Program-made: the position numbers and the translations under genes
Assembly: GCF_019623905.1 (NCBI RefSeq)
Contig: NZ_CP069370.1
Location: forward strand, 806,001 to 870,000
DNA length: 64,000 nt
Origin: Neotabrizicola shimadae
GTDB taxonomy: Bacteria; Pseudomonadota; Alphaproteobacteria; Rhodobacterales; Rhodobacteraceae
Direction of reading: 5' to 3'
The notes under the pieces: model-generated
The model's input: the letters and a program-made list of their open reading frames with translations, nothing else
Told to the model about the DNA's origin: nothing
Database searches by the model: none
Part shown: positions 7,681-16,486 of the stretch, one piece after another
Layout: each line of letters starts with the position of its first letter
Position numbering within the stretch: position 1 is the stretch's first letter

Positions 7681-8770
7681 GAAACACCCCCTCGTTCGCC
7701 TTGGTCCGGAAGGCGCGGCCTGTGCCGGCATCGAACAGTGACAGCCTCTCGGCGCGGAAGGTCAGGCCGACGGCATCGCCCGTGCGCACCACCCGGTCCG
7801 AGGGCACACGCGCCTTGAGCGCCCCGTGCGGGGTGGACAGCGTGATGATCTGCGTGGTGCCCAGGTATTCCGCCGCCTCGATCCGGCCGCGATAGGCGCC
7901 GTCGTCGGAAAGCGTCACATGTTCGGGCCGCACCCCCAGGACGAGCTTGCGGCCAAGCGCCTCTTCCCGCAGCTGTGGCGTGGCGATGTCGATGCCGCCC
8001 AGGGTGATGCGCGCATCGCCGCGCGTGAAGCTGCCCTCGAAGTGCAGCGTGTTCATCGAGGGCGAGCCGATGAAATCGGCCACGAAGAGCGTGGCGGGGT
8101 GGTCGTAGATTTCCTGCGGGGTGCCGAACTGTTCGACGACGCCGTGGTTCATCACCACGATCTTGTCGCCCATCTGCATCGCCTCAAGCTGGTCGTGGGT
8201 GACGTAGACGGTGGTGGCACGCATCCGGTCATGGAGGGCGCGAAGTTCCTCGGCCATGTGTTCGCGGAACTCGGCATCCAGCGCGCCAAGCGGTTCGTCC
8301 ATCATGAAGGCCTTGGGGTTGCGCACAATGGCCCGGCCAAGCGCCACGCGCTGGCGGTCGCCGCCCGACAGGCCCGACACGCCCTTGTCCAGGATATGCT
8401 CGATGCCGAGGATGCGCGAGACCTCGGCCACCTTGGCCTGGACCTGCGCGCGGGGCAGGCCCTGCGAGACAAGCGGATAGGCGATGTTCCGGCGCACGTT
8501 CAGATGCGGGTAGAGCGCGAACATCTGGAACACGAAGGCGATGTCGCGCTGGCTGGCGGGGCGCTGGCTGACATCCTCGCCGTCGATGAGGATTTCGCCC
8601 GAGGTCGGCAGTTCCAGCCCGGCGATCATGCGGAGCGTGGTGGTCTTGCCGCAGCCCGAGGGGCCAAGCAGCATGAAGAACTCGCCGTCGCCGATGGTGA
8701 AGGAGGACCCCTTCACGGCGGTAAAGCTGCCGAATTCCTTGCGGAGGTTGCGGATCACGATCTCAGCCAA
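7673..8770 (-). CDS. ABC transporter ATP-binding protein (first ATPase of polyol/ketose importer)
   Basis: 365 residues. I chose the TTG at 8770 because AGGAG lies 7 bases upstream and the protein then begins AEIVIRNLRKEFG like other MalK/UgpC-type ATPases; the ATG at 8797 would add nine residues lying inside the VOC gene. Walker A GPSGCGKTT, Q-loop FQMFALYPHL, signature LSGGDRQR and Walker B MMDEPLGALD are intact. A C-terminal TOBE-like domain (RPEHVTLSDDG) is present. It is coupled to the VOC gene upstream and the second ATPase downstream. Confidence 0.93.
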   Translation of the reverse strand: MAEIVIRNLRKEFGSFTAVKGSSFTIGDGEFFMLLGPSGCGKTTTLRMIAGLELPTSGEILIDGEDVSQRPASQRDIAFVFQMFALYPHLNVRRNIAYPLVSQGLPRAQVQAKVAEVSRILGIEHILDKGVSGLSGGDRQRVALGRAIVRNPKAFMMDEPLGALDAEFREHMAEELRALHDRMRATTVYVTHDQLEAMQMGDKIVVMNHGVVEQFGTPQEIYDHPATLFVADFIGSPSMNTLHFEGSFTRGDARITLGGIDIATPQLREEALGRKLVLGVRPEHVTLSDDGAYRGRIEAAEYLGTTQIITLSTPHGALKARVPSDRVVRTGDAVGLTFRAERLSLFDAGTGRAFRTKANEGVFHG

Positions 8771-9137
8771 GGGGCAACTCCTGCCCGGCGCGCACAAGGT
8801 TGCCGTCCGGGTCGATCAGGGCCAGTTCCGCCATGCCCCAGGGTTTCTCTTCCAGCGCGACATAGCGCGGGATGCCGCGGTCGGGCAGGTCAAGCGCCGA
8901 CCATTCGGCATGGAGCGCGCGAATGTCGGAGGGGCGCAGATAGGCACCGTGGTCGTTCTGCGCGGGGTTCAGCGTCGAGTGGGCGAAGAAATGCACTTCC
9001 GCCCCCTCGCGCTTCATCAGCAGGTAGTCCGCGTCAATGTACTCGGTCTCGAAGCCAAGGCCGTGCCAGAAGGCTTCGGTCCGGGCGATGTCACGCGAGG
9101 GCAGGATGGGGGAGAGCTTTTCCAGCATCGGGGTCAT
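8763..9137 (-). CDS. VOC (glyoxalase/bleomycin-resistance fold) protein within the importer operon
   Basis: 124 residues from ATG 9137 (ATG at 9128 is an alternative). It has the bleomycin-resistance-protein style VOC layout: PILPSRDIARTEAFWHGLGF, then DYLLMKREGAEVHFFAHSTL, then WGMAELALIDPDGNLV. The end-of-module Glu/Asp positions are plausible metal or ligand sites. It starts inside the end of the small membrane protein gene and its end overlaps the ATPase start, so it is a real operon member. A VOC enzyme is unusual between permease and ATPase genes. It could isomerise or detoxify the imported compound, but this is inference. Confidence 0.85.
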   Translation of the reverse strand: MTPMLEKLSPILPSRDIARTEAFWHGLGFETEYIDADYLLMKREGAEVHFFAHSTLNPAQNDHGAYLRPSDIRALHAEWSALDLPDRGIPRYVALEEKPWGMAELALIDPDGNLVRAGQELPLG

Positions 9138-9322
9138 TCGGGGAAATGGCTGGTGACGATGAACATCACTGTGCCGGTCAGCGTGACGAGGAAGGACCAG
9201 GTGAAGGCCCAAAGGAAGAAGGGCTGCATCAGCATGACCACGCCAAGCGCGATGAGGCATGAGGCCAGCATCTCCCACGGGCCGCGGCGGAAACGGGCAA
9301 GGCCGGACAGGAAATCGGTCAT
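9134..9322 (-). CDS. 62-residue membrane protein of the importer operon
   Basis: 62 residues, with ATG 9322 overlapping the permease stop (ATGA). Two hydrophobic helices: residues ~18-36 (WEMLASCLIALGVVMLMQP) and ~38-57 (LWAFTWSFLVTLTGTVMFIV). It occupies the position that the unrelated small protein GlpU (DUF2160) has in rhizobial glycerol ABC operons, so an accessory subunit role is possible. I do not recognise its family. The next gene (VOC) begins within its final codons. Confidence 0.82.
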   Translation of the reverse strand: MTDFLSGLARFRRGPWEMLASCLIALGVVMLMQPFFLWAFTWSFLVTLTGTVMFIVTSHFPE

Positions 9323-10260
9323 TTGCGGACGGCTCCGAAGGTGATGCCCCGCAAGAGGTGCTTGCGCAGCAGGATGGTGAAGATCATCACCGGCAGCAGG
9401 AACAGCGTGGCGCCCGCGGCGACCGCCGGCCAGTCCTTGCCGCCGACGCCGATGATCGTCGGAATGAAGGGCGGCGCTGTCTGGGCGTTGCCCGAGGTCA
9501 GAAGCACCGCGAAGGCATATTCGTTCCAGGCGAAGATCAGGCAGAAGATCGCGGTACTGGCGATGCCGGTCGCCGCCTGGGGCAGAACCACCTTCCGGAA
9601 GGCCTGGAACCGGGTATAGCCGTCGATCAGCGCCGCTTCCTCGTATTCGCGCGGGATCTCGTCGATGAAGCCCTTCAGCAGCCAGACCGCCAGCGAGATG
9701 TTCACGCCCGTGTAAAGCAGGATCATGCCCAGATGCGTGTCCGACAGGCCAAGCTGTCGGAACATCAGGAAGATCGGGATGGCCACGGCAATGGGCGGCA
9801 TCATGCGGGTGGACAGGATGAAGAACATCAGGTCGTCCTTCAGCGGCACCCGGAAGCGCGAGAAGGCATAGGCCGCCAGCGTGCCCAGGAAGATCGACAG
9901 GAAGGTCGAGCCGAAGCCGATGATGACCGAGTTCATGAACCGCTCGCCATAGCGGGACGGCCCGATGATCACCTCGTCGCGGCGTTGCACGATCTCGTCC
10001 ACCCAGTTCTCGGGCGGGGGCATGGTGGCCAGTTGTTCGGCCGTGGCGCGGGTTCGCGTGGTGAACAGGTTCACATAGCCTTCCAGCGAGGGCGAGAAGA
10101 GGATCTTCGGCGGATAGGAGATCGAATCTGGCCCGGTCTTGAAGCCGGTGGAGATGATCCACAGAAGCGGCAGCAGGGTGATGACCGTGTAGAGTCCGAC
10201 CAGGATCCCGGCGACCCATTTCGACCGGCGGGTCGGTTCGGTGATGGAAACGGCGCTCAT
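9319..10260 (-). CDS. ABC transporter permease (MalG-type)
   Basis: 313 residues from ATG 10260, overlapping the first permease's stop. It is a carbohydrate ABC permease of the MalG class: N-terminal helix (WVAGILVGLYTVITLLPLLW), several further helices, and the ATPase-contacting EAA loop EEAALIDGYTRFQAFRKVVLP near residues ~215-238. A periplasmic insert around residues 60-105 (RTRATAEQLATMPPPENW) is longer than in MalG. It forms the membrane channel together with the neighbouring permease. Confidence 0.92.
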   Translation of the reverse strand: MSAVSITEPTRRSKWVAGILVGLYTVITLLPLLWIISTGFKTGPDSISYPPKILFSPSLEGYVNLFTTRTRATAEQLATMPPPENWVDEIVQRRDEVIIGPSRYGERFMNSVIIGFGSTFLSIFLGTLAAYAFSRFRVPLKDDLMFFILSTRMMPPIAVAIPIFLMFRQLGLSDTHLGMILLYTGVNISLAVWLLKGFIDEIPREYEEAALIDGYTRFQAFRKVVLPQAATGIASTAIFCLIFAWNEYAFAVLLTSGNAQTAPPFIPTIIGVGGKDWPAVAAGATLFLLPVMIFTILLRKHLLRGITFGAVRK

Positions 10261-11222
10261 CTGTCCTTCACCTTGTTCAGGGCCTTCACGTAGATCGAGG
10301 CGAGGCCGAAGACCGTCACGAAAAGGATGATGGCATAGGCCGAGGAATAGCCCGTCCGCCACTTCTCGAACGCCTCGCGCTTCAGCTCGATCGAGGTCAG
10401 GAGGGTCGTGTCACCGGGGCCGCCGCCGGTGAGTTGCACCACCAGGTCGAACATCTTGAAATTCTCGATGCCGCGGAACAGCACGGCCAGCATCAGGAAG
10501 GGCAGCACCATGGGCACTGTCATCGTCCAGAACTGGCGCCACTTGCTGGCCCGGTCCACCTCGGCCGCCTCGTAGATGTAGTCGGGGATCGACCGTAGCC
10601 CCGCGAGGCAGATCAGCATGACGAAGGGCGTCCACATCCATGTGTCCACGATCACGATGGCCCAGGGCGCAAGCGGCACCGAACCCAGCATGGTGAACGA
10701 CGAGGCGGGGATGCCGGTCAGCGCCTCGACCGCATAGTTGAACAGCCCGATCTGCGGTTCGTACAGGAAGGTCCAGAAGTTGCCCACGACGGCGGGCGAC
10801 AGCATCATGGGCAGCACGATCAGCGTGGTCAGCAGGTCGTTGCCCTTGAACTTGCGGTTGATGAGCCAGGCGAGGCCGAAGCCGAGGATGACCTGGAACA
10901 CGATGGTCCAGATCAGGAAATGTGCGGTGGCCTGCATCGTGGCCCAGATATCCGGGTCGGTCAGGATGCGCTGGTAATTGCGCAGGCCCACCCACTTGAC
11001 CTCGGCATTCGGCTTGTTGGCCGCGTAGTTGGTGAAGCTGAGCCGGATCGTCCAGATCAGCGGGAAGATGTTGATGGCCAGCAGAAGCAGGATCGTCGGC
11101 GCCACGAAGACCCAGGCGATGGCCCGGTCGGACAGGCCGCGCACACGGCGTGACAACTGTTGTGGCGTGGCCCGCGCAAGGCGGTCCATGGGTGTGTCTG
11201 GCATGTCGGGGGTCCTGGTCAT
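10257..11222 (-). CDS. ABC transporter permease (MalF-type)
   Basis: 321 residues from ATG 11222; ATGs at 11252 and 11204 are also in frame. The first helix is AWVFVAPTILLLLAINIFPL, followed by about five more, with the EAA loop YEAAEVDRASKWRQFWTMTVP near residues 220-240. UgpA/MalF-like carbohydrate permease. It lies between the binding-protein gene (60 bp gap) and the second permease (4-bp overlap). Confidence 0.92.
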   Translation of the reverse strand: MTRTPDMPDTPMDRLARATPQQLSRRVRGLSDRAIAWVFVAPTILLLLAINIFPLIWTIRLSFTNYAANKPNAEVKWVGLRNYQRILTDPDIWATMQATAHFLIWTIVFQVILGFGLAWLINRKFKGNDLLTTLIVLPMMLSPAVVGNFWTFLYEPQIGLFNYAVEALTGIPASSFTMLGSVPLAPWAIVIVDTWMWTPFVMLICLAGLRSIPDYIYEAAEVDRASKWRQFWTMTVPMVLPFLMLAVLFRGIENFKMFDLVVQLTGGGPGDTTLLTSIELKREAFEKWRTGYSSAYAIILFVTVFGLASIYVKALNKVKDR

Positions 11223-11282
11223 TGCGGGCCGGGGCAGGGAGGGGCGCGCCATTTTGGCCCGGGCGCGCCCCGTTCGTCGAGG

Positions 11283-12605
11283 TCAGAGCTTGCCTTCGTC
11301 CTCGAACGTCACGGTCCAGTCCTCGACCAGGCCATCGAGCGCCTCTTGCGCCGTACCGTTGCCGGCCACCACATAGTCGTGGAACCGCTTCTGCGCGTCC
11401 TGCAGCAGGGTCGCATAGGCCGGTTCGGCCCAGAAGTCCTTCACGATGGCCATCGAGTCGAGGAAGGTCTGCGCATAGGGCTGGCTGGCCGCAAAGGCAG
11501 GGTCTTCCACGACCGAGCGTAGGCAGGAGAAGCCGCCCATCGACCACCACTTCTGCTGCACTTCGGGCTGCGCGAACCACTTGATGTATTGCAGCGCCGC
11601 GTCCTGCTTTTCAGAATAGGACACGACCGAGATGCCCTGGCCGCCAAGCTGGGCAAAGCGCTCGCCCGTGGGGCCGGCCGGGTTCACCAGATAGCCCGTC
11701 TTGCCGCCGCCCACGTTCGGGTCGGATTCGAAGCCCGGCCAGGTGAAGGCGAAGTTCATCTGCAGCGCGACCTGGCCCGACTTGTAGGCGTCGATGCCTT
11801 CGCCCATGTAGGTGTTCGATGCGCCCGGCGCGGTGCAACAGTCGTACAGTGACTTGTAGAATTCCAGCCCCTCAACCGCCCCCGGCGAGTTCACATAGCC
11901 CTGCATGTCATACGGCTTTTCGGGGTTCTCGTACTTGAACCCGTAGGAATAAAGCACGTCCATCACGCCCATGGTGATGCCTTCCGAGCCCCGTTCGGTG
12001 TAGATCGAGGCGCCGTAGACGGTCTTGCCGTCGATCTCGCGGCCCTGGAAGAACTCGGCGATTTCCTTGAGTTCGGGGAAGGTCTGCGGCGGGGTCAGGT
12101 CGCGGCCGGTCTTTTCCTTGAAGGCGGCCTGGATATCAGGGCGTTCGAACCAGTCCTTGCGGTAGGTCCAGCCCACCACATCGCCAAAGGCCGGCAGGGC
12201 CCAGTAGTTGGGCGTGCCCTTGGGCCATTCGGAATAGCCTGTCACGGTGGCCGCCACGAAGTCCGACATCTTGATGCCGTTGGCGTCGAAGAAATCGTTC
12301 AGCTTGACATAGTGGCCGCTTTCCGCCCCGGCGCCGATCCACTGGCTGTCGCCGATCATCAGGTCGCAGAGCTTGCCGCCCGAGTTCAGCTCGTTCAGCA
12401 TCCGGTCGGCGAAGTTGGTCCACGGCACGAATTCGAATTTCATGCCGATGCCGGACTGTGCTGTGAAGTCCTTGGACAGTTCGACCAGCGCATTCGCCGG
12501 GTCCCAGGCGGCCCAGCAGAGTGTCAGGTCTTCGGCCTTGGCGCCACCTGCGGCGGCCAGGACAAGCGCCGCCGCGGTGCCCGCGGCGAGGGTCTTCCGG
12601 TTCAT
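11283..12605 (-). CDS. extracellular solute-binding protein (family 1) of the importer
   Basis: 440 residues with a clear signal peptide (KTLAAGTAAALVLAAAGGAKA, cleavage near residue 24). The mature protein begins EDLTLCWAAWDPANALVELS and continues as a typical two-lobed carbohydrate binding protein (FEFVPWTNFADRMLNEL, YWALPAFGDVVGWTYRKDWF). An RBS GGGAGGAACC precedes ATG 12605. Several Trp residues in the binding lobes fit a sugar or polyol ligand. It is the first structural gene of the operon, behind a LacI-type operator-like site at 12706-12721. Confidence 0.93.
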   Translation of the reverse strand: MNRKTLAAGTAAALVLAAAGGAKAEDLTLCWAAWDPANALVELSKDFTAQSGIGMKFEFVPWTNFADRMLNELNSGGKLCDLMIGDSQWIGAGAESGHYVKLNDFFDANGIKMSDFVAATVTGYSEWPKGTPNYWALPAFGDVVGWTYRKDWFERPDIQAAFKEKTGRDLTPPQTFPELKEIAEFFQGREIDGKTVYGASIYTERGSEGITMGVMDVLYSYGFKYENPEKPYDMQGYVNSPGAVEGLEFYKSLYDCCTAPGASNTYMGEGIDAYKSGQVALQMNFAFTWPGFESDPNVGGGKTGYLVNPAGPTGERFAQLGGQGISVVSYSEKQDAALQYIKWFAQPEVQQKWWSMGGFSCLRSVVEDPAFAASQPYAQTFLDSMAIVKDFWAEPAYATLLQDAQKRFHDYVVAGNGTAQEALDGLVEDWTVTFEDEGKL

Positions 12606-12681
12606 GTGGTTCCTCCCGAGTTGAGGTCCGTGCGGCCTCCTCGCCGCCGTCCCGTTTCATTGCCCCAAGGTTAGACACGGG

Positions 12682-12721
12682 TTTCCGAGTCTGTAAACGG
12701 AAAAATGAGGAACGTACCTCA
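12682..12721. promoter_or_regulatory. candidate LacI-family operator upstream of the binding-protein gene
   Basis: Positions 12706-12721 read TGAGGAACGTACCTCA, a 16-mer with central CG and only one mismatched pair between its arms, the standard shape of a LacI-family operator. Its right half (reverse complement TGAGGTACGT) recurs exactly just upstream of the lacI-type gene at 13906-13915. A second inverted repeat, TTTCCG-N10-CGGAAA, lies at 12682-12703. Both are within 100 bp of the binding-protein start. Confidence 0.65.
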
Positions 12722-12797
12722 GAAACATTCAAAGCCCTTTGGGCTGATGCAAATCATTGAAAAATATAAGATTTGTGCCATGCTGGCTGGGCCGCGC

Positions 12798-13871
12798 TCA
12801 GGCCGCGCCGCGCTCCAGGCTTGCTGAGGGGGTCAGTCCGGCCGGTTCCGGAAGGTTTTCGGCCAGCGCGATCTCGATGCGCACCTGTTCCTGGCTCGGG
12901 TCGATGGGCAGGCGGTCCGTCCGTGCCTTCAGAAGCCGCAGGGCCGACCGCACCACATGGCCCACGTTCTGGGTGATGACGGCATCCATTGTCCCTGCGA
13001 TCAGTGACGCGCGGGCGTGCGGCGTCAACTCGTGACCGATCACCACGACCTGCCCGGCAAGGCCCAACTCCTCCAGCGTCTGGGTCAGCATCCGATGACC
13101 GCTGCCCAGCAGATAGATGCCCCGCACCCCGTGCGAGTGGTCCAGCATCTGGATCAGGCCGGCGCGCAGCAGATCGGGCCGACCGTGGTTTTCCAGAGTC
13201 TGCAACACGTCGATGCGGGGAAAGCGGTCCAGCATCACCTCGTCGAAGCCGCGTCGCCGTTCGGCCGCCTCGCGCAGTTGCATGGACTGGCCCAGCACGA
13301 GAACCCGCGCCGCGCCGGGCCCAAGGAAACGGCCCATCAGCACGCCCGCCGTCCGCCCGGCGGCGCGGTTGTCGATGCCGACAAAATGGTCGCGCGCGGT
13401 GTTGGGCAGGTCGGAAACCATTGCAACAACAGCAATTCCCTTCAGCCGAAGGTCGCGGATCGCATCGCGCAGGATCGGCGTTTCCGGCGCCATCAGCGCC
13501 ACGCCTTCAACGCCGGCCCCGGGCAGACGCGCCAGCGCCGCCGCGAGGGCGTGGGGGTCTTCGGCCGGAAACCGGTGTAGCGAGGTTTCGGCGCGCATAC
13601 CCCGCGCCAGCATGGCCGAACCTTCCAGGGCGGACACCAGTGTTTCCACGAACTGGCTGCCGGTGTCGGGCAGGAAGAAGGCAAGCCGTGTGTCGCGTTG
13701 GCGCGCAAGGTTGGCTGCGGCCATGTCGCGCACATACCCAAGCCGGTCGATCGCCTCGTTCACCGCGCGGATCGTCTTGTCGCGCACGCCCGGTCGCCCG
13801 TTCAGCACGCGGTCAACCGTCGCAAGGCTTACGCCTGCTTCCCGGGCGATGTCGTTCACCGTAGGGCGCAT
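12798..13871 (-). CDS. LacI family transcriptional regulator of the importer operon
   Basis: 357 residues. The N-terminal helix-turn-helix and hinge are textbook (VNDIAREAGVSLATVDRVLN, then VRDKTIRAVNEAIDRLGY). A periplasmic-binding-protein-like sensor domain follows (GIDNRAAGRTAGVLMGRFL, GIYLLGSG, VVVIGHELTPHARASL). It is encoded directly upstream of the binding-protein gene on the same strand. It most likely represses the importer-kinase operon and responds to the substrate or its phosphate. Matching operator-like sites lie in front of both its own gene and the binding-protein gene. Confidence 0.93.
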   Translation of the reverse strand: MRPTVNDIAREAGVSLATVDRVLNGRPGVRDKTIRAVNEAIDRLGYVRDMAAANLARQRDTRLAFFLPDTGSQFVETLVSALEGSAMLARGMRAETSLHRFPAEDPHALAAALARLPGAGVEGVALMAPETPILRDAIRDLRLKGIAVVAMVSDLPNTARDHFVGIDNRAAGRTAGVLMGRFLGPGAARVLVLGQSMQLREAAERRRGFDEVMLDRFPRIDVLQTLENHGRPDLLRAGLIQMLDHSHGVRGIYLLGSGHRMLTQTLEELGLAGQVVVIGHELTPHARASLIAGTMDAVITQNVGHVVRSALRLLKARTDRLPIDPSQEQVRIEIALAENLPEPAGLTPSASLERGAA

Positions 13872-13905
13872 GGACTCCTCCTGCCGTCAGGCCTAGCGGC
13901 GAAGG

Positions 13906-13921
13906 TGAGGTACGTCAATCA
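13906..13921. promoter_or_regulatory. candidate LacI operator at the regulator's own promoter
   Basis: TGAGGTACGTCAATCA, about 35 bp upstream of the LacI-type start codon. Its first ten bases equal the reverse complement of the right arm of the site at 12706-12721. The second half is degenerate, so this could be a weaker autoregulatory site. Confidence 0.55.
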
Positions 13922-13931
13922 TGCGGCGTGG

Positions 13932-15320
13932 TCAGGGCGTTCCACCCAAGGCGAGATAGAGGTCGACGCGATTGATCAGCAGGCCCGAGGTCGCGCCGAT
14001 CACGGCCTGGTCACTGGCCAGCAGGTCGTTCTGCAATTGCAGCAGGTTCTGCAACGAGATCGTGCCGGCGTTGTACTTGTCCTCGGCCAAGGCGACGGCC
14101 TCCTTGTAATAGCCGGCTTGAGCTTCGATCAGGCCCAGGCGCTTGCGCAGGTAGGTCTCGTTGCCAAGCGAGGTCTCGACCTGCCGGAAAGCGTCCAGCA
14201 CCTCGGTGCCATAAGCCGCGATGGCGGCCTTCTGGGTGGCCGTCGCGCCGGCGATTCCAGCGTTCAGCGCGCCGCCGTTGAAGATCGGTTGCAGAACGGC
14301 AAGCCCGATGCTCAGGACATCAGGGGCCAGGTTCAGCACATTCAGCAACTCGACATCCGCCGATCCGGCAGAACCGGTCAGGCTGAACGAAGGCAGAAGC
14401 GCAAGTTCCGCCGCCTTCACGTCGAAGAACGCCGCGTCCACCTTGGCCTGGGCCGCCAGCACATCCGGCCGGCGGTTCAGAAGATTGGCCGGAACCCCGG
14501 CCGGCACCCGCGATGGCAGCGGCGGGAAGCTTGCGGCCGCCTTGATCTCGTTGGCCGGATAGCGGCCAAGCAGCACCTCAAGGGCGCGGGTCGTGGCCTG
14601 GATCTTCCCCTCGACCTCGGCCACCAGGGCTTCGGCACCGGAAAGGCTCGCATTGGCCAGGGACGGGTCGACCTGATCCACCTGGCCCGCGTTGAACTTG
14701 TCTTCCACAAGCCCAAGCTGGGCCTGGTAGATGTCCACCTGCTGCCGCGCGAGGCTGAGGGACTGGTTCAGCGAGATCAGGGTGAACCAGCTTTTCGTCA
14801 CCAGGCCCGCCACGGAAAGCCGCGCCGCCACCAGATCGTTCTCGGTCGCCCGAAGCCGGGCGGCAGAAGACGCCTGCGAGCTGCGGATGCGTCCCCAGAA
14901 GTCCAGCTCCCAATCCAGGCCGACAGCCAGACCGGACGCCGTGTCGGTCGTGCTGCTGCCGCCCTGGCGGCGCGCATTGGCGCCGGCATCGGCATTGACC
15001 GCCGGGAAGAGCGGAGAGCCGGCGAGCGCAAGCGCCGCCTGCGCCAGTTCGACCTGTGCGGCCGCGATCTTCAGGTCGGTGTTGTTGGCCAGCGCCTCGC
15101 TGACCAGCGCATTCAGCCGCTTGTCGCGAAAGGCCGAAACCCAGCCTGTCGCCACCGATCCGCCGTCATGCGGCGCGGTCCAGTTGCCCGGTGGCTGGCC
15201 CGAGGCCGGAACCGCCTGGGCCAGCACGTCCTGCTGCGTGGGCGGCGGCGGCACGACGCAGCCCGTCAGGGCAGGGACAAGGCACAGCGCCAGCGGTCGG
15301 GTCAGGGTTCGGATCATCAT
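13932..15320 (-). CDS. NodT/OprM-family outer-membrane efflux lipoprotein
   Basis: 462 residues from ATG 15320 (the next codon is also ATG). A lipoprotein signal ends in LVPALTGC, giving a lipidated Cys. Two OEP repeats follow, with the family features WVSAFRDKRLNALVSEALANN, LDWELDFWGRIR, LLNRRPDVLAAQ and LLQLQNDLLASDQAVIGA. It forms the TolC-like exit duct of a tripartite exporter. It is encoded 16 bp behind the HlyD-type adaptor and is the last gene of the three-gene set. Confidence 0.93.
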   Translation of the reverse strand: MMIRTLTRPLALCLVPALTGCVVPPPPTQQDVLAQAVPASGQPPGNWTAPHDGGSVATGWVSAFRDKRLNALVSEALANNTDLKIAAAQVELAQAALALAGSPLFPAVNADAGANARRQGGSSTTDTASGLAVGLDWELDFWGRIRSSQASSAARLRATENDLVAARLSVAGLVTKSWFTLISLNQSLSLARQQVDIYQAQLGLVEDKFNAGQVDQVDPSLANASLSGAEALVAEVEGKIQATTRALEVLLGRYPANEIKAAASFPPLPSRVPAGVPANLLNRRPDVLAAQAKVDAAFFDVKAAELALLPSFSLTGSAGSADVELLNVLNLAPDVLSIGLAVLQPIFNGGALNAGIAGATATQKAAIAAYGTEVLDAFRQVETSLGNETYLRKRLGLIEAQAGYYKEAVALAEDKYNAGTISLQNLLQLQNDLLASDQAVIGATSGLLINRVDLYLALGGTP

Positions 15321-15336
15321 CGGCCGCGTGGCTCTC

Positions 15337-16482
15337 TCAGAAGGGCAGGGGATAAAGCCAGTTGGCAAAGCTGTAGGTCCGGATGCCGATACGGCCCAGG
15401 TCGGCAAAGCCGCCGCCGCCGGTGTAGATCGTCGCCGCCCCCATCGCCCCCATGGGCATGTTCACCTTCACATCCGCGTCAGGCCGGATCTTGACCGCAA
15501 AGCGCGTCTGCAGCGGATCGGGGTTCACGAATGTCGGCACAAGACCCGAAGGCAGGAACTGGCCGTTTCCGTTGGCCCACCAGATCTCTTCCACCTTGCC
15601 GGTGAAAATCTGGCCGGGGTAAAGGTCCAGCGCGAATTCCACAGGCTGGCCGGGCTCTACATCCAGCAGGAACTCCTGGGTGTAGCTCGCCAGCAGATAG
15701 CGGTCGCTGTCGACCACGAAACTGGCGATGGCGCCGATGCGCACGTCACCTGCCACCATGCCGGGCCGGACCTGAAGGTTGAAGATCTGCCCATCTTCCG
15801 GCGCGCGGATCTCGGTTTGATCGAGGTAGTACTTCGCCTGCGCCAGATTGGCCTGGGCTTCGGCGACAGAGGTGTTCACCCCGTCGATCTGCGAGGCCTG
15901 CGCAAGTTGCGCCCGCTCCAGGTTGGCCTGTGCCTCGGCAACGGCAGCGGTCGTCTCGTCCAACTTGGCCTGCCACTTCTGCGCATCCTCAGTCGAGGCG
16001 GCGCCCTGTTTGGCCAGCCCGCTGTAGCGGTCATTCTCGGCCTGGGCGTAGGACAGGCTGGCCTTGGCGCGGTCCAGCGTCTGCTGGGCAATCTCGACAT
16101 CGGCCACCAGGATCTGTGCCTGGCTCTGCGCCGCTGCCAACTGGGCCGCCGCCTGATCGACCCGGGCCTGATAGATCGACTTGTCGAAGCGGAACATCAC
16201 GTCCCCCTTCTTCACCTTCTGGTTCGGCTGAACCAGAACCTCGGTCACAAGGGTCGGCTCTGTCAGCCGCGGGGTGATCTGGATGGTGTGCTGCACCACG
16301 CGCAGGTCGGCCGAGGGCGGCGCGGTGAAGCGCAGGCCGACAATCGGCACCAGAAGCAGGTGGATCAGGAAGAAGCCCGAGACAGCCGCCCAACCGGCCG
16401 TGAACCGCATCCAGCGCAGCTTGGCGAAGAACAGCCAGATGAAGCCGATGTAGACGGCGGTGATGACGAATACGGCGAGCAT
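15337..16482 (-). CDS. HlyD/YiaV-type membrane fusion protein
   Basis: 381 residues. Two N-terminal hydrophobic stretches (residues ~1-20 and ~27-50) are followed by a lipoyl half-motif (VTEVLVQPNQKVKKGDVMFRFD), a long Ala/Gln-rich coiled coil (~100-220) and the second barrel half (IRAPEDGQIFNLQVRPGMVAG). The layout fits the E. coli YiaV/YibH group. It starts 4 bp after the stop of the DUF3302 gene, the same pairing as yiaW-yiaV. It probably bridges the inner-membrane partner to the NodT-type duct downstream. Confidence 0.9.
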   Translation of the reverse strand: MLAVFVITAVYIGFIWLFFAKLRWMRFTAGWAAVSGFFLIHLLLVPIVGLRFTAPPSADLRVVQHTIQITPRLTEPTLVTEVLVQPNQKVKKGDVMFRFDKSIYQARVDQAAAQLAAAQSQAQILVADVEIAQQTLDRAKASLSYAQAENDRYSGLAKQGAASTEDAQKWQAKLDETTAAVAEAQANLERAQLAQASQIDGVNTSVAEAQANLAQAKYYLDQTEIRAPEDGQIFNLQVRPGMVAGDVRIGAIASFVVDSDRYLLASYTQEFLLDVEPGQPVEFALDLYPGQIFTGKVEEIWWANGNGQFLPSGLVPTFVNPDPLQTRFAVKIRPDADVKVNMPMGAMGAATIYTGGGGFADLGRIGIRTYSFANWLYPLPF

Positions 16483-16486
16483 CCGG

